Shown here piece by piece: positions 35,171-44,773 of a stretch of 64,000 bases of DNA. Position 1 is the stretch's first letter. The number at the start of each line of letters is the position of its first letter. The notes beneath the pieces were generated by a model, which worked only from the letters and a program-made list of their open reading frames with translations, searched no databases and had not been told where the DNA came from. Made by a program: the position numbers and the translations under genes. The stretch covers positions 62,001-126,000 of the forward strand of contig NZ_JAWDXO010000003.1 in NCBI RefSeq assembly GCF_032477075.1. Direction: 5' to 3'. Origin of the DNA: Fusobacterium sp. (GTDB lineage: Bacteria > Fusobacteriota > Fusobacteriia > Fusobacteriales > Fusobacteriaceae).

Positions 35171-36463
35171 ATGGTCAAACTTACATATTATGAGCAAGAT
35201 TTATTAAATGGAAGATATGGAAAAGATAAACAAAAAGCAATGGAGTTTATTGTAGAGTATGCAGTTGCTTTAGGAGCTGAAAGATTAATAGAGATAAAAT
35301 CTGTTACAGGAGGCTTAGGATCTTCTAAAAATATACTAGAAGATTTAAAACAAAATAATTACGATATAGAGAAAATTTTTTGCGAATATAAATTAAATAG
35401 TTCTGAAAAAGTTAAAGTTACTAAAGTTTGTGTTCCAACTGCAACCCTGATTAATCTTTTAGATCCCCATAAAATAGATGAACTTCATATTAGTGACGAT
35501 GTAAAAAAATATTGCGATGTTAATGAAGAGTATGTAAAGAAATTAGGAATGCAGTGTCTGTATACATGTGCCCCATATTTATCTGGATTTATCCCAATGT
35601 ATGGGGAACATTTAGCTTGGATGGAGTCTTCTGCTGTTGTAATGGCTAATTCTGTTTTTGGAGCTAGAACAAATACAGAAAGCCTTGAAAGTACAGGTGC
35701 AGCTTCTTTGGTTGGAAGAGTTCCATATTGGGGTCTCCATATAAAAGAAAATAGATATGCTACTCACCATATTAATATAAAAACCAAAATAGACTCAGAA
35801 TTTGATTATGGATTACTTGGATATTGTATTGGAGAAATTGTGCAAGAAAAAATACCTGTCATTACTGGTTTGGAAAAAAGACCTAGTTTTGAAGACCTAA
35901 AACATTTTGGAGCTGCACTTGCAGCTTCTGGAGGAGTAGAATTATATCATATTGTAGGGGTTACTCCAGAAGCTGATACTTTAGAAGAAGCTTTAGGTTA
36001 TAAACATCCTAATAATTACACAGAAATTAAAGAAAAAAATTTAGAAGATATCTATAAAAAAATAAATTCATCTTCCAAAGATAAAAAAATAGATTTTATA
36101 ATTATTGGATGTCCCCATGCTTCTCTAATTCAAGTTTCAGAAATTGTTGATAAAATAAAAAATAAAAAAATAAATAGAAATGTAAAAATGTGGATATTAA
36201 TTCCTTATTCTATCAAAGGCTTATGTGACAGACAGGGATATACTGAAGTAATTCAGAGTTTTGGAGCAGAACTATTAACAGATATTTGTCCTGCAATTGC
36301 TGGCTTAGTTCCTAATAATGTAAAAAATATAGCAACAAATTCAATTAAACAAGCATATTATTTAACTAATCTTATGAATTGCAAATGCTGGTATGGTACA
36401 TTAAATAATTGTATTTCTGGAGCTATTTCTGGAAAATGGGAAGGTGTATTCAATGAAAATTAA
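35171..36463 (+). CDS. aconitase X large (catalytic) subunit
   Basis: 430 aa. AcnX (DUF521) signature CLYTCAPYLSGFIPMYGEHLAWMESSAVVMANSVFGARTN (about 134-173) with Fe-S cysteines, and GCPHASLIQV and ITGLEKRPS further on. AcnX enzymes are Fe-S dehydratases; known ones act on cis-3-hydroxy-L-proline (bacteria) or mevalonate 5-phosphate (archaea). The proline racemase-like or imino-acid reductase genes usual for hydroxyproline use are absent, so the substrate is open. Overlaps the small-subunit gene by 11 bp. Confidence 0.88.
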   Translation: MVKLTYYEQDLLNGRYGKDKQKAMEFIVEYAVALGAERLIEIKSVTGGLGSSKNILEDLKQNNYDIEKIFCEYKLNSSEKVKVTKVCVPTATLINLLDPHKIDELHISDDVKKYCDVNEEYVKKLGMQCLYTCAPYLSGFIPMYGEHLAWMESSAVVMANSVFGARTNTESLESTGAASLVGRVPYWGLHIKENRYATHHINIKTKIDSEFDYGLLGYCIGEIVQEKIPVITGLEKRPSFEDLKHFGAALAASGGVELYHIVGVTPEADTLEEALGYKHPNNYTEIKEKNLEDIYKKINSSSKDKKIDFIIIGCPHASLIQVSEIVDKIKNKKINRNVKMWILIPYSIKGLCDRQGYTEVIQSFGAELLTDICPAIAGLVPNNVKNIATNSIKQAYYLTNLMNCKCWYGTLNNCISGAISGKWEGVFNEN

Positions 36464-36866
36464 ATTAAAAGGCCGAAGTGTATACAGAGGAATGGCTGAA
36501 GGTGAAGCTATTGTAACTCAAGAAAATCTTTCTGGTTGGGGAGGAGTCAATCCTGATACAGGTATTGTCATTGATAAATTTCATGAACTTTATGGAAAAT
36601 GTTTAAAAGATAAAATACTTATTTTTCGCGGTGCTAAAGGTTCATCAGGTTGGGCTAATACTTTTCATATATGTAGATTAAGAAAAACTACTCCAGCAGG
36701 TATAATCTTTACTGAACTCACTCCTAAATTATGCTTGGGAATAATTGTAATGAAGATTCCAGCTATCACTGACTTAGAAAAAGATCCATTTACGCTTATA
36801 AAAACTGGAGATTATATAAAAATAAATGGAAACAATGGTGAAGTAACAATAATAAAAAACAAATAA
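36453..36866 (+). CDS. aconitase X small (swivel) subunit
   Basis: 137 aa from ATG 36453, which follows GGGAAGG; the in-frame GTG three codons earlier has poorer spacing. DUF126 swivelling domain: FRGAKGSSGWANTFHI and LCLGIIVMKIPAITDLEKDP match AcnX small subunits that close the active site. Translation is coupled to the large subunit through the overlap. Confidence 0.87.
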   Translation: MKIKLKGRSVYRGMAEGEAIVTQENLSGWGGVNPDTGIVIDKFHELYGKCLKDKILIFRGAKGSSGWANTFHICRLRKTTPAGIIFTELTPKLCLGIIVMKIPAITDLEKDPFTLIKTGDYIKINGNNGEVTIIKNK

Positions 36867-36883
36867 AATCATGGGAGGATTAT

Positions 36884-38125
36884 ATGGAAAACAAGACTAT
36901 TCATATGAGTGAACTATCACTTTTCAAAAGAATTACTGCTTATTTAGTAATTCTTATTGGCTATTTTTTTTACTGCTATAACTTTTCAGTAATTGATTAT
37001 GTTAGACCATTTTTAGTAGAATTTTATGGAATGACACTAAATCAGACAGCTTTATTCTACACTGCTCAATCTTTAGGAGCTTTGATTGGAGCTTTTACTT
37101 GTGCATGGTTTGCTGAAAATTTTGGAAGAAAAAAACCCCTTATAATAATTACACTGTTAAATGGTGTAGGAACACTTATAAATATGGGAACAGCAAGTTT
37201 TCCAATATGGATGATTATGAGATTTATAATTGGAATTTCTCTAGGTGGATATTTCACAGTAGCTGTCTCAATAATGGTTGGATTATTTACTGGCAAAGTA
37301 AGAGCAAAAGTAGCAGCTATTGCTTCAAGTACTTTTTCTATTGCATTAATGGTAATGGGAACATATGCTGCTTTTCTTGGTGAAAAACATTGGGAAATGA
37401 TATTAGCAGCAGGAGGAATTGCACCAGTAGTTTCAGCTATTTTAATGATATTTTTTGTTCCAGATGAAAAAAAGGTCATTCCTTTTGGAAAAGAAGAAAA
37501 TAATAATTCTGAAACAATAAGAGAAATAAAAAAAGGAACTTGGGGTGAAATGTTTAGTTCAAAATACATAAGATTCACAATTTCTTGTATGCTTTTATCA
37601 GGTTTAAACTTTATTGGTTATCAATTTTTTAGTGGATTTGTAACTGTTTATCTTAGAGAAGTAAGATTATTTGATGCAACAACTATGGGATTTATATTTA
37701 CTGCTACTTCTACAGGTTCTTGGCTTGGAGCATACTTCTGGGGAACATTTGCAGATAAATTTGGAAGAAAATTTGCAGGTGTTGGATTTATTCTATCAAG
37801 TTTAATGATTTGTTGTTATTTTATTGCACCAACAAATGCTAGAATACTTTCTCTCTTTGGATTTCTTTATGGCTTGGGATTATCATCAAGTGCTATTTGG
37901 GGTGGATATTTTACAGAATTATTTCCTGATCATTTAAGAAGTATGGGAGCTTCATTATTTCATGCTGGAAGAATAATAGCTCTATTTGCTCCTTCAATAG
38001 TTGTATGGGTTAGAAGTATCTCAAACTTACAAACAGCAATGTGGGGAGCACCTATTATATTTACCATTGCTGGATTTATCTGGTTATCGCTTCCAGAAAC
38101 TTTAACTAGTAAATTAAAAAAATAA
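36884..38125 (+). CDS. MFS transporter (AAHS/sugar-acid type)
   Basis: 413 aa, twelve membrane segments. GAFTCAWFAENFGRKKPL between helices 2 and 3 and a repeat GTFADKFGRKFAGVG in the second half are MFS signatures. Closest in style to carboxylate/proton symporters of the AAHS group. 17 bp after the aconitase-X small subunit and 35 bp before the SnoaL-like gene. It gives the cluster a second candidate importer besides the SSS symporter. Confidence 0.85.
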   Translation: MENKTIHMSELSLFKRITAYLVILIGYFFYCYNFSVIDYVRPFLVEFYGMTLNQTALFYTAQSLGALIGAFTCAWFAENFGRKKPLIIITLLNGVGTLINMGTASFPIWMIMRFIIGISLGGYFTVAVSIMVGLFTGKVRAKVAAIASSTFSIALMVMGTYAAFLGEKHWEMILAAGGIAPVVSAILMIFFVPDEKKVIPFGKEENNNSETIREIKKGTWGEMFSSKYIRFTISCMLLSGLNFIGYQFFSGFVTVYLREVRLFDATTMGFIFTATSTGSWLGAYFWGTFADKFGRKFAGVGFILSSLMICCYFIAPTNARILSLFGFLYGLGLSSSAIWGGYFTELFPDHLRSMGASLFHAGRIIALFAPSIVVWVRSISNLQTAMWGAPIIFTIAGFIWLSLPETLTSKLKK

Positions 38126-38160
38126 TAGAATATCATATAATATTTCAAGGAGGATATAAA

Positions 38161-39186
38161 ATGGCTAAATACCAAGAAGCAAAAAAAATAGTTAGAAATT
38201 ATTTTGAAGCTATGGAAAATGCTACAATTGAAACAGTTGAAGCAATATTAAAAGAACACACAGATGAAAATTATAGTTGGAGAGGAGTATATCCATTCCG
38301 TGATTATATTAATGAAAATGATGGAACTAGTATAGTTGCAAAGAAATTTTGGATTCCGCTCATGACATCTGTTAACAATCTTCAAAGACGACAAGATATA
38401 TTCATTGGTGGAACTAATGAAATCAGTGGAGAAATATGGGTAATGAGTATGGGACATTTAATGGGACTTTTCGATAAGGAATGGCTTGGAATAAAACCTA
38501 CTGGAAAAATAATAAGTTTAAGATATGCTGAATTTAATTGTATTGAAAATGGAAAAATCTCAAAAACTGGAATGTTTATTGATTTAATAGGATTTATGCA
38601 GCAAGCAGGGATAAATCCACTTCCCCCATCAACTGGACAATATTTTGTATACCCTGGTCCTAGAAATCATAATGGTCTTTTATTTGAAGATGTTCCTGAA
38701 CAGGAAGGAATTGATACACTGGCATTAGTAAATAAAATGGTAGATGACTTATCAGTATTAAATAAAAGTGGAGCAATGGGAATCACTCCGGATATACTAG
38801 AACCATCTTGGTCTAAAAGAATGATTTGGTATGGCCCTGCTGGAATCGGAGCTAGTTATACAATTCCCAGATATATTCAACAACATTCTCTCCCATTTAG
38901 AAGCAGTTTAACAGACAAAGTATTCAATGGACATGTTTGCAGATTTGCCGAAGGAAATTTTGCTTGTTTCTTTGGATGGCCTAATCTCTCAAATACTCCA
39001 ATAGGTGGATTTTTAGGTTTACCTGGTGGAAAAGTTCGTGCTGATATGCAAGTTGTCGATGTATATTCTCGTGAAGGAAATAAATTAGCTGAAAATTGGG
39101 TATTTATAGATATTCCATTTTGGCTGAAACAGCAGGGATTAGATATTCTAGAACGTACTGCTAAAATAATGAACCCTAATTATTAA
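38161..39186 (+). CDS. two-domain SnoaL-like protein
   Basis: 341 aa built of two NTF2/SnoaL-like cone domains (about 1-150 and 185-330). The first has NYSWRGVYPFRDYINENDG and GIKPTGKIISLRYAEFNCIENGKISKTGMFIDLIGFMQQAG, typical of ester-cyclase-like SnoaL proteins; the second repeats the pattern (HVCRFAEGNFACFFGWPN, ENWVFIDIPFWLKQQGLDI). SnoaL-fold enzymes are cyclases, dehydratases or hydrolases without cofactor. Last gene of the aconitase-X operon; function unknown, perhaps isomerising or hydrolysing the substrate or product of the Fe-S dehydratase. Confidence 0.75.
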   Translation: MAKYQEAKKIVRNYFEAMENATIETVEAILKEHTDENYSWRGVYPFRDYINENDGTSIVAKKFWIPLMTSVNNLQRRQDIFIGGTNEISGEIWVMSMGHLMGLFDKEWLGIKPTGKIISLRYAEFNCIENGKISKTGMFIDLIGFMQQAGINPLPPSTGQYFVYPGPRNHNGLLFEDVPEQEGIDTLALVNKMVDDLSVLNKSGAMGITPDILEPSWSKRMIWYGPAGIGASYTIPRYIQQHSLPFRSSLTDKVFNGHVCRFAEGNFACFFGWPNLSNTPIGGFLGLPGGKVRADMQVVDVYSREGNKLAENWVFIDIPFWLKQQGLDILERTAKIMNPNY

Positions 39187-39212
39187 AATTATTTAAAGTC
39201 ATATAATCTTTT

Positions 39213-39247
39213 GGTGTTGGAACCTTTTTAGTACCAACACCTATTTT
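39213..39247 (+). terminator. terminator of the aconitase-X operon
   Basis: GGTGTTGG (39213-39220) pairs with CCAACACC (39234-39241), then TATTTTTT. Confidence 0.82.
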
Positions 39248-39574
39248 TTATATTCAAGAGCAAAATACTTTCTTCAATAATCTTTTCATTAAAGATATAT
39301 ATTATTAAAACTTTACATACTTTTTTTCTTATTCTCCTAAATATACCAATACAAAAATATATTTCTACATACTACAAAATACCACACTAAAAATTGCAGA
39401 GGACTTTAGGCTCTCCAATATAAATGTTGACTTCTCCATCTTATAACTTTAGTTTTATTATTAGCAAGAGTAAGGTAATCTAGCATTTCTTGACATAATA
39501 TAAAATATAATTTATACTTTATTAAATCATTAAATTTTTATTATAACAATATGGAAATATATTGGAGGAATAAT
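39248..39574. other. 327-bp gap without a gene
   Basis: AT-rich leader of the RpiR gene. No ORF with a ribosome binding site and no repeat seen; GGAGG lies at the 3' end directly before the RpiR ATG. Confidence 0.6.
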
Positions 39575-40375
39575 ATGGGGAATTTATTAAATAGACTTTT
39601 AATCATGTTGAATGATAATGATTTAGATTCTACAAATTATCACATTGCAATGACATTATTAATGAATTTTCATTCATTGCATAAGCTTTCTATTGGAGAA
39701 GTAGCAAAATTATGTAATGTGTCAAAGTCTACAATTTCTAAATTTATCAGGATTTTAAATTTTGAAGACTATGCAGATTTTAAAGCTTCAGCTTCCTTCA
39801 AGGAAAATAGATATGGTTATAATTTAAATTATAATCAAAATATAGCTGAATATATAGAAAAATATGGCTACAGCTCATATTTAAAATGTATTCAGCAGGA
39901 TATAGATTCATTAAATGGAGAGGAAAATTTAAAAAATATAGAAAAACTGGCACAATATCTCATTCGTTACAAAAAAGTTGCAAGTTTTGGTTTGCTGTTT
40001 TCAGAAATTGGAGCTATTGATCTACAAATGAAATTAGCTTATAGTGGTAAATTTTTAATTACAAATTTAGATGATGTGAAACAAGATACATTTATTAGGA
40101 GAGCAGATGAAGAAACATTAATAATTATATATTCTAACTCTGGATTTTATCTGAAAAAATATCAACTATCTGAATTTCAAGAAGAAAAAGATTATTCAAG
40201 AACAAAAGCAAAGATTGTTTTGATAACTGGAAATGAAGGGATGAAAAATTATTCTGGTATTGATAATTGCATAGCCTTCCATCATAATTCAGAAATTCAA
40301 AGTCATTCTATAATTTATCCTTTGATAAATGATCATATTGTAAATAAATATCGTCAATTAATAAAAAATAAATAG
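39575..40375 (+). CDS. RpiR/MurR-family transcriptional regulator
   Basis: 266 aa from ATG 39575 (TTGGAGGAA just upstream; a longer in-frame start at 39551 lies before that site). N-terminal RpiR HTH (LSIGEVAKLCNVSKSTISKFIRIL, about 40-63) and a degenerate SIS sugar-phosphate domain. Directly upstream of the beta-glucoside PTS and 6-phospho-beta-glucosidase, which it probably controls through a phosphorylated sugar. Confidence 0.87.
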   Translation: MGNLLNRLLIMLNDNDLDSTNYHIAMTLLMNFHSLHKLSIGEVAKLCNVSKSTISKFIRILNFEDYADFKASASFKENRYGYNLNYNQNIAEYIEKYGYSSYLKCIQQDIDSLNGEENLKNIEKLAQYLIRYKKVASFGLLFSEIGAIDLQMKLAYSGKFLITNLDDVKQDTFIRRADEETLIIIYSNSGFYLKKYQLSEFQEEKDYSRTKAKIVLITGNEGMKNYSGIDNCIAFHHNSEIQSHSIIYPLINDHIVNKYRQLIKNK

Positions 40376-40384
40376 TTTTATAGA

Positions 40385-40420
40385 AATAGTGTATTATATC
40401 GAATTAAATAATACACTATT
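40385..40420 (+). terminator. terminator of the RpiR gene
   Basis: AATAGTGTATTA (40385-40396) pairs with TAATACACTATT (40409-40420), then a T-run. Confidence 0.82.
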
Positions 40421-40540
40421 TTTATTTTTTAATTATTAATAGCATATAGTTTCCAAAAAACGAACTTTTAAATACTGATAAAAAAGTATGCTATGATATG
40501 GCTATAAATTCAAAAAGTAAAATATTATGGAGGTTATAAC

Positions 40541-42412
40541 ATGGCGAAACAAAATTATGACCAATTAGCAAAAGAGATTGTATTTCTTATTGGTGGAGAG
40601 GATAATATAGCAAATTTGACTCATTGTGTAACTAGATTAAGATTTAAACTGAAAGATGAAATAAAAACTGATGAAAATAGTTTATCAAAACTTAAGGGAG
40701 TAATTTCAATAGTAAAAGGAAATGGTCAATTTCAAGTAGTAGTAGGAAATGCTGTAGAAGATATTTTTAATGCAATTCAAAAACAATATTCAATAGGAGA
40801 AACAGAAGCAAAAGAAGAGAAAAAAAGCGGAACTATATTTACACGAGCTTTAAATATGATGTCAGCAATTTTAAACCCAATTGTTATTGCTCTAGCAGGA
40901 GCTGGAATGATAAAAGCTCTTCTTGTTATTCTTACAACAACATTAGGAATATTAGATACAGGTGGAGGAACATACAAGATTTTGGCAGCAGCTGGAAACA
41001 GTGTATTTTACTTTTTACCATTATTTTTAGCTTATTCTTCTGCAAAAGCTTTTAAATGCAATCCATATATAGCACTAGCAATAGTGGCAACATTAATGGA
41101 GCCAAATTTTACAAAACTTATGTCAAAACCAGGTGATATAACATCATTTTTAGGAATTCCAGTAGTATTGATAGGATATTCTGGAAGTCTGGTTCCTGCC
41201 ATTGTTTCTATTTTGATTTATTCTAAATTAGAAAAGATTTTAAAAAAATTTATTCCTAAAAATATAGAATTATTTGCTCTTTCATTTGTTGCTCTTCTCA
41301 TAATGGTACCTCTTACTGTTATTGTAATTGGACCAATTGGTGTATACCTTGCAGATCAAGTAGGTAATTTAGTTAATTTTTTAAGTGTAAAAAATGGGCT
41401 ATTAACAGGAGCCGTTATTGGAGCTGGCTGGACTTTTCTTGTAATGTTGGGAGTTCAGTGGGGTGTTGTCCCTATTATGATAAATAATATTTCAACATAT
41501 GGTTATGATGTAATACGTCCTATGATAGCAGCAGCAACATTTGCCAGTGCAGGAGCTGCATTTGGAGTATTTTTGAAGGCAAAAAATAAAGAGAATAAAG
41601 CATACGCGCTTTCTGCTACAATTCCAGCTTTACTGGGAGGAATTACAGAGCCAATTGTGTATGGAATTTCTTTAAAATATAAGAAACCTTTTATAGCTCA
41701 AGTAATAGGTGGAGCGATAGCAGGTGGATTTATGGGAATGATGCATACTAAAGCTATCGTTTATGTATTTCCAGCATTGACTACCTTACCTGCATTTTTA
41801 GGAGAAACATTTATATATTATGTTATAGGAATTACGCTTGCATTTATAATAACAGCAGTAATAACTTTCTTTTTAGGAATAGATGAAAAAGATGATACAG
41901 AAATTCATGAAAAAAATAGCAGTAATACTGAAAATGAAGCTGAAGATATAATTATTAAATCTTGTATTGAGGGGGAAGCAATAAAACTCAGCAAAGTAAA
42001 AGATGAAGCTTTTGCATCAGAATATATTGGAAAAGGAGTGGGAATCATACCCCAAAAAGGGATACTTTATGCACCAGCTGATGGAGAAATTTCAACTGTA
42101 TTTGTCACAGGACATGCAGTAGGGATGGTAACTGATAAAGAAGCAGAGATACTGATGCACATTGGAATTAATACAGTTGAAATGAATGGAGAAGGATTTG
42201 TAAAAAAGGTAAGGGATGGGCAGAAAGTAAAAGCAGGAGATATCTTGATAGAATTTGATATAGAAAAAATAATAAAAGCAGGATATGATACAACTACAAT
42301 GATGGTAATTTCTAATAGTGAAGAATATTCTGATATAGAAGTATTAAATCTAGGTGAAGTAAAACAAAATAATGATATTTTAATAATCAGATCAGCTATT
42401 AAAAATCAATAA
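40541..42412 (+). CDS. beta-glucoside PTS EIIBCA
   Basis: 623 aa, order B-C-A. IIB with phosphocysteine in LTHCVTRLRF (about 26-35), IIC about 100-445 with ten hydrophobic segments and GGITEPIVYGISLKYKKPF, then a linker and a glucose-type IIA with MHIGINTVEMNGEGF near residue 540 (phospho-His). BglF/AscF family: imports aryl-beta-glucosides, cellobiose-type or salicin-type sugars as 6-phosphates. GGAGG before the ATG; followed by the matching hydrolase. Confidence 0.92.
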   Translation: MAKQNYDQLAKEIVFLIGGEDNIANLTHCVTRLRFKLKDEIKTDENSLSKLKGVISIVKGNGQFQVVVGNAVEDIFNAIQKQYSIGETEAKEEKKSGTIFTRALNMMSAILNPIVIALAGAGMIKALLVILTTTLGILDTGGGTYKILAAAGNSVFYFLPLFLAYSSAKAFKCNPYIALAIVATLMEPNFTKLMSKPGDITSFLGIPVVLIGYSGSLVPAIVSILIYSKLEKILKKFIPKNIELFALSFVALLIMVPLTVIVIGPIGVYLADQVGNLVNFLSVKNGLLTGAVIGAGWTFLVMLGVQWGVVPIMINNISTYGYDVIRPMIAAATFASAGAAFGVFLKAKNKENKAYALSATIPALLGGITEPIVYGISLKYKKPFIAQVIGGAIAGGFMGMMHTKAIVYVFPALTTLPAFLGETFIYYVIGITLAFIITAVITFFLGIDEKDDTEIHEKNSSNTENEAEDIIIKSCIEGEAIKLSKVKDEAFASEYIGKGVGIIPQKGILYAPADGEISTVFVTGHAVGMVTDKEAEILMHIGINTVEMNGEGFVKKVRDGQKVKAGDILIEFDIEKIIKAGYDTTTMMVISNSEEYSDIEVLNLGEVKQNNDILIIRSAIKNQ

Positions 42413-42508
42413 AATTTAAATAACTCTAACTTTAAGTTTTTGAGCATGACAAAATAAATTTATTGAATCTTTAAAATTTATACTTAATTTAAATTAGGAG
42501 GTAATTTT

Positions 42509-43978
42509 GTGAAAAAAAATATTTTTCCAGCAGATTTTTTGTGGGGAGGAGCTACTGCAGCGAATCAATGTGAAGGAGCTTGGAATATAGATGGAAAAGG
42601 AATATCTATTGCAGATTGTACTAGATTAAAAAAGAATGTTAATAAAAAAGATTATAAATCACTTCATGAAATTAAAAGTGAAGATATTGAACGTGCAATG
42701 GCTACAAATGATACTATTGAATATCCAAAGAGACATGGAATAGATTTTTATCATCACTATAAAGAGGATTTGGACTTATTTCAAGAAATGGGTTTTAAAA
42801 CACTTAGGGTATCTATTCAGTGGACAAGAATATACCCAACAGGAATGGAAGAAGAAGCAAATGAAGCAGGATTAAAATTTTATGAAGAACTTTTCAAAGA
42901 AATGAAAAAAAGAAATATAGAACCACTTGTAACATTACATCACTATGAACTTCCACTATATATCTGCAATAATTTCCAAGGATGGTATCAACGTGAAATA
43001 ATAGAGCTATTTTTAAAATTTTGTAAAACAGTTTATACAAGATATAAGGGGTTGGTAAAATATTGGCTTACATTTAATGAAATTGATAGCGTATTCAGAC
43101 ACCCTTTTACAACATTAGGAATGGTTCCTGACAGATTTCCAAAAGATAAATTTGAAGAAGTTGTATATCAATCGTTACATCATCAATTTGTGGCAAGCGC
43201 ATTAGCAACAAAATATCTGTATGAGATAATACCAGAAGCTAAGATGGGATGTATGATTACTAAAACATTGTCTTATCCTGAAAATTGCCATCCTCAAAAT
43301 GTTTTATTAGCCTTAAAGGATAATAGAAAAAATAATTTTTATTCAGATGTTCAGGTAAGAGGTGCTTATCCACAACACATAAAAAATGAATGGGAAAGGA
43401 ATAACATTACAATCCATTTTGAAAAAGAAGATGAAGAAATCTTAAAAAAATATACTGTTGACTATGTAGCATTCAGTTATTATATGAGCAAAATTTCAAG
43501 TATAAATGAAGAGGGAAAAGAAAGAGTAAGTGGAAATATAAGTAGCAGTGTTAAAAATCCATATCTGGATATAACAGAGTGGGACTGGCAAATTGATCCT
43601 ACAGGGTTAACAACTTCATTGATTGACTTGTATGACAGATATGAAAAACCTTTATTCATAGTAGAAAATGGGTTGGGATACAATGATACTATAGAAGCTG
43701 ATGGAAGTATTCAGGATGATTATCGTATTCAATATTTTAAGGAGCATATTTCAGCTATTGCTGAAGCAATAGAAGAGGGAGTAAGGGTAATGGGATATAC
43801 TCCATGGGGTTGCATTGATTTAATAAGTATGTCAACTTGCCAAATGAGTAAGCGTTATGGATTTATCTATGTAGATTTAGATGATGATGGAAATGGAAGC
43901 TATAAAAGATATAAAAAAAAGTCATTTGAATGGTATAAAGAAGTGATAACTACCAATGGAAACAATATTTTAGATTAA
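42509..43978 (+). CDS. 6-phospho-beta-glucosidase (GH1)
   Basis: 489 aa. GTG start with AGGAGG 7 nt upstream. GH1 family: acid/base Glu191 in LTFNEI and nucleophile Glu386 in FIVENGLG; the C-terminal SKRYGFIYVDLDDDGNGSYKRYKKKSFEWY is the usual phospho-sugar-binding end of the BglA/AscB group. It hydrolyses the 6-phospho-beta-glucosides delivered by the adjacent EIIBCA. Confidence 0.92.
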   Translation: MKKNIFPADFLWGGATAANQCEGAWNIDGKGISIADCTRLKKNVNKKDYKSLHEIKSEDIERAMATNDTIEYPKRHGIDFYHHYKEDLDLFQEMGFKTLRVSIQWTRIYPTGMEEEANEAGLKFYEELFKEMKKRNIEPLVTLHHYELPLYICNNFQGWYQREIIELFLKFCKTVYTRYKGLVKYWLTFNEIDSVFRHPFTTLGMVPDRFPKDKFEEVVYQSLHHQFVASALATKYLYEIIPEAKMGCMITKTLSYPENCHPQNVLLALKDNRKNNFYSDVQVRGAYPQHIKNEWERNNITIHFEKEDEEILKKYTVDYVAFSYYMSKISSINEEGKERVSGNISSSVKNPYLDITEWDWQIDPTGLTTSLIDLYDRYEKPLFIVENGLGYNDTIEADGSIQDDYRIQYFKEHISAIAEAIEEGVRVMGYTPWGCIDLISMSTCQMSKRYGFIYVDLDDDGNGSYKRYKKKSFEWYKEVITTNGNNILD

Positions 43979-43992
43979 ATAATATCATTATA

Positions 43993-44021
43993 GGAAGTCT
44001 GATATATTAGACTTCCTTTTT
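43993..44021 (+). terminator. terminator of the beta-glucoside operon
   Basis: GGAAGTCT (43993-44000) with AGACTTCC (44009-44016) and five T. Confidence 0.82.
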
Positions 44022-44089
44022 ATCATTTTAAATATATAATACATTAAAATTTTCACTCTAGTTTTATTTCAATTTTCTTATTTTTTAAA

Positions 44090-44126
44090 TAAAAAAATGA
44101 GAAGGCTTGATTTCTCCAGCTTCTCA
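44090..44126 (-). terminator. terminator of the rplU-prp-rpmA operon
   Basis: TGAGAAG (44098-44104) with CTTCTCA (44120-44126), A-run 44090-44097 giving U on the minus transcript; 20 bp after the rpmA stop. Confidence 0.7.
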
Positions 44127-44145
44127 ATATTTTCATTAAATACTA

Positions 44146-44430
44146 TTATTTTTCAGAGTAAATTGAAACTTGTTTTTTGTCTTTTCCAAGTCTTTCAAAT
44201 TTTACATATCCATCAATTAGAGCAAATAAAGTATGGTCTTTTCCAACTCCCATATTATTTCCTGCATGAATAGCAGTTCCTCTTTGTCTAACTATGATGT
44301 TTCCAGCCTTAACAACTTCTCCATCATATTTTTTGATTCCAAGATATTTAGGATTTGAGTCTCTTCCGTTTTTAACAGAACCTTGCCCTTTTTTATGTGC
44401 AAATAATTGTATATTTAAAGTAAATTGCAT
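44146..44430 (-). CDS. rpmA: ribosomal protein L27 (with cleavable leader)
   Basis: 94 aa. Starts MQFTLNIQLF before AHKKGQGSVKNGRDS; the extra nine or ten residues ending in F are the precursor leader removed by the Prp protease, exposing the N-terminal Ala-His-Lys that reaches the peptidyl transferase centre. In Firmicutes and relatives this processing is essential. Directly downstream of prp. Confidence 0.95.
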   Translation of the reverse strand: MQFTLNIQLFAHKKGQGSVKNGRDSNPKYLGIKKYDGEVVKAGNIIVRQRGTAIHAGNNMGVGKDHTLFALIDGYVKFERLGKDKKQVSIYSEK

Positions 44431-44766
44431 CTATTTTTCCTCCTTCTCTACAAGCTTTACATTTTTAGGATATTCCTTTGATAAATTTTTAACCATTAAA
44501 GCCATGCTTTCTAAAAGAGTATCTAGTTCCCTTTCTTTACCTTTATTCTCCATTCCTCTCATATCTACTCTAAGATATCCATCAGAATTTATATCATATT
44601 TAGGTATCAGCTCAAGAACGTCTTGCATTCCCCCTAAAGGCATTTGTAATGCCATAGACAGTGCTGCACATACTATATCTTCTCCATATTCAGCATAGTT
44701 CGAATGACCAGTAGCTTTGTATCCCACAATTCTACCATTTTTTCTAAAAATTTCAACTCTTGTCAT
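44431..44766 (-). CDS. prp: ribosomal-processing cysteine protease Prp
   Basis: 111 aa. Catalytic dyad His21 (TGHSNYAEYGEDIVCAALS) and Cys33 in the conserved spacing of Prp/YsxB. It cleaves the L27 N-terminal leader. It sits between rplU (8 bp) and rpmA, its usual position. Confidence 0.93.
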   Translation of the reverse strand: MTRVEIFRKNGRIVGYKATGHSNYAEYGEDIVCAALSMALQMPLGGMQDVLELIPKYDINSDGYLRVDMRGMENKGKERELDTLLESMALMVKNLSKEYPKNVKLVEKEEK

Positions 44767-44773
44767 AATTTAA

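Noticed and set aside
32290..39247. The same GTGTTGG/CCAACAC arms at 32290 and 39213 flank the aconitase-X region like the ends of an inserted island.
   Set aside because: Both are ordinary terminators at gene ends with T-runs; loops and flanks differ and there is no direct duplication or integrase.
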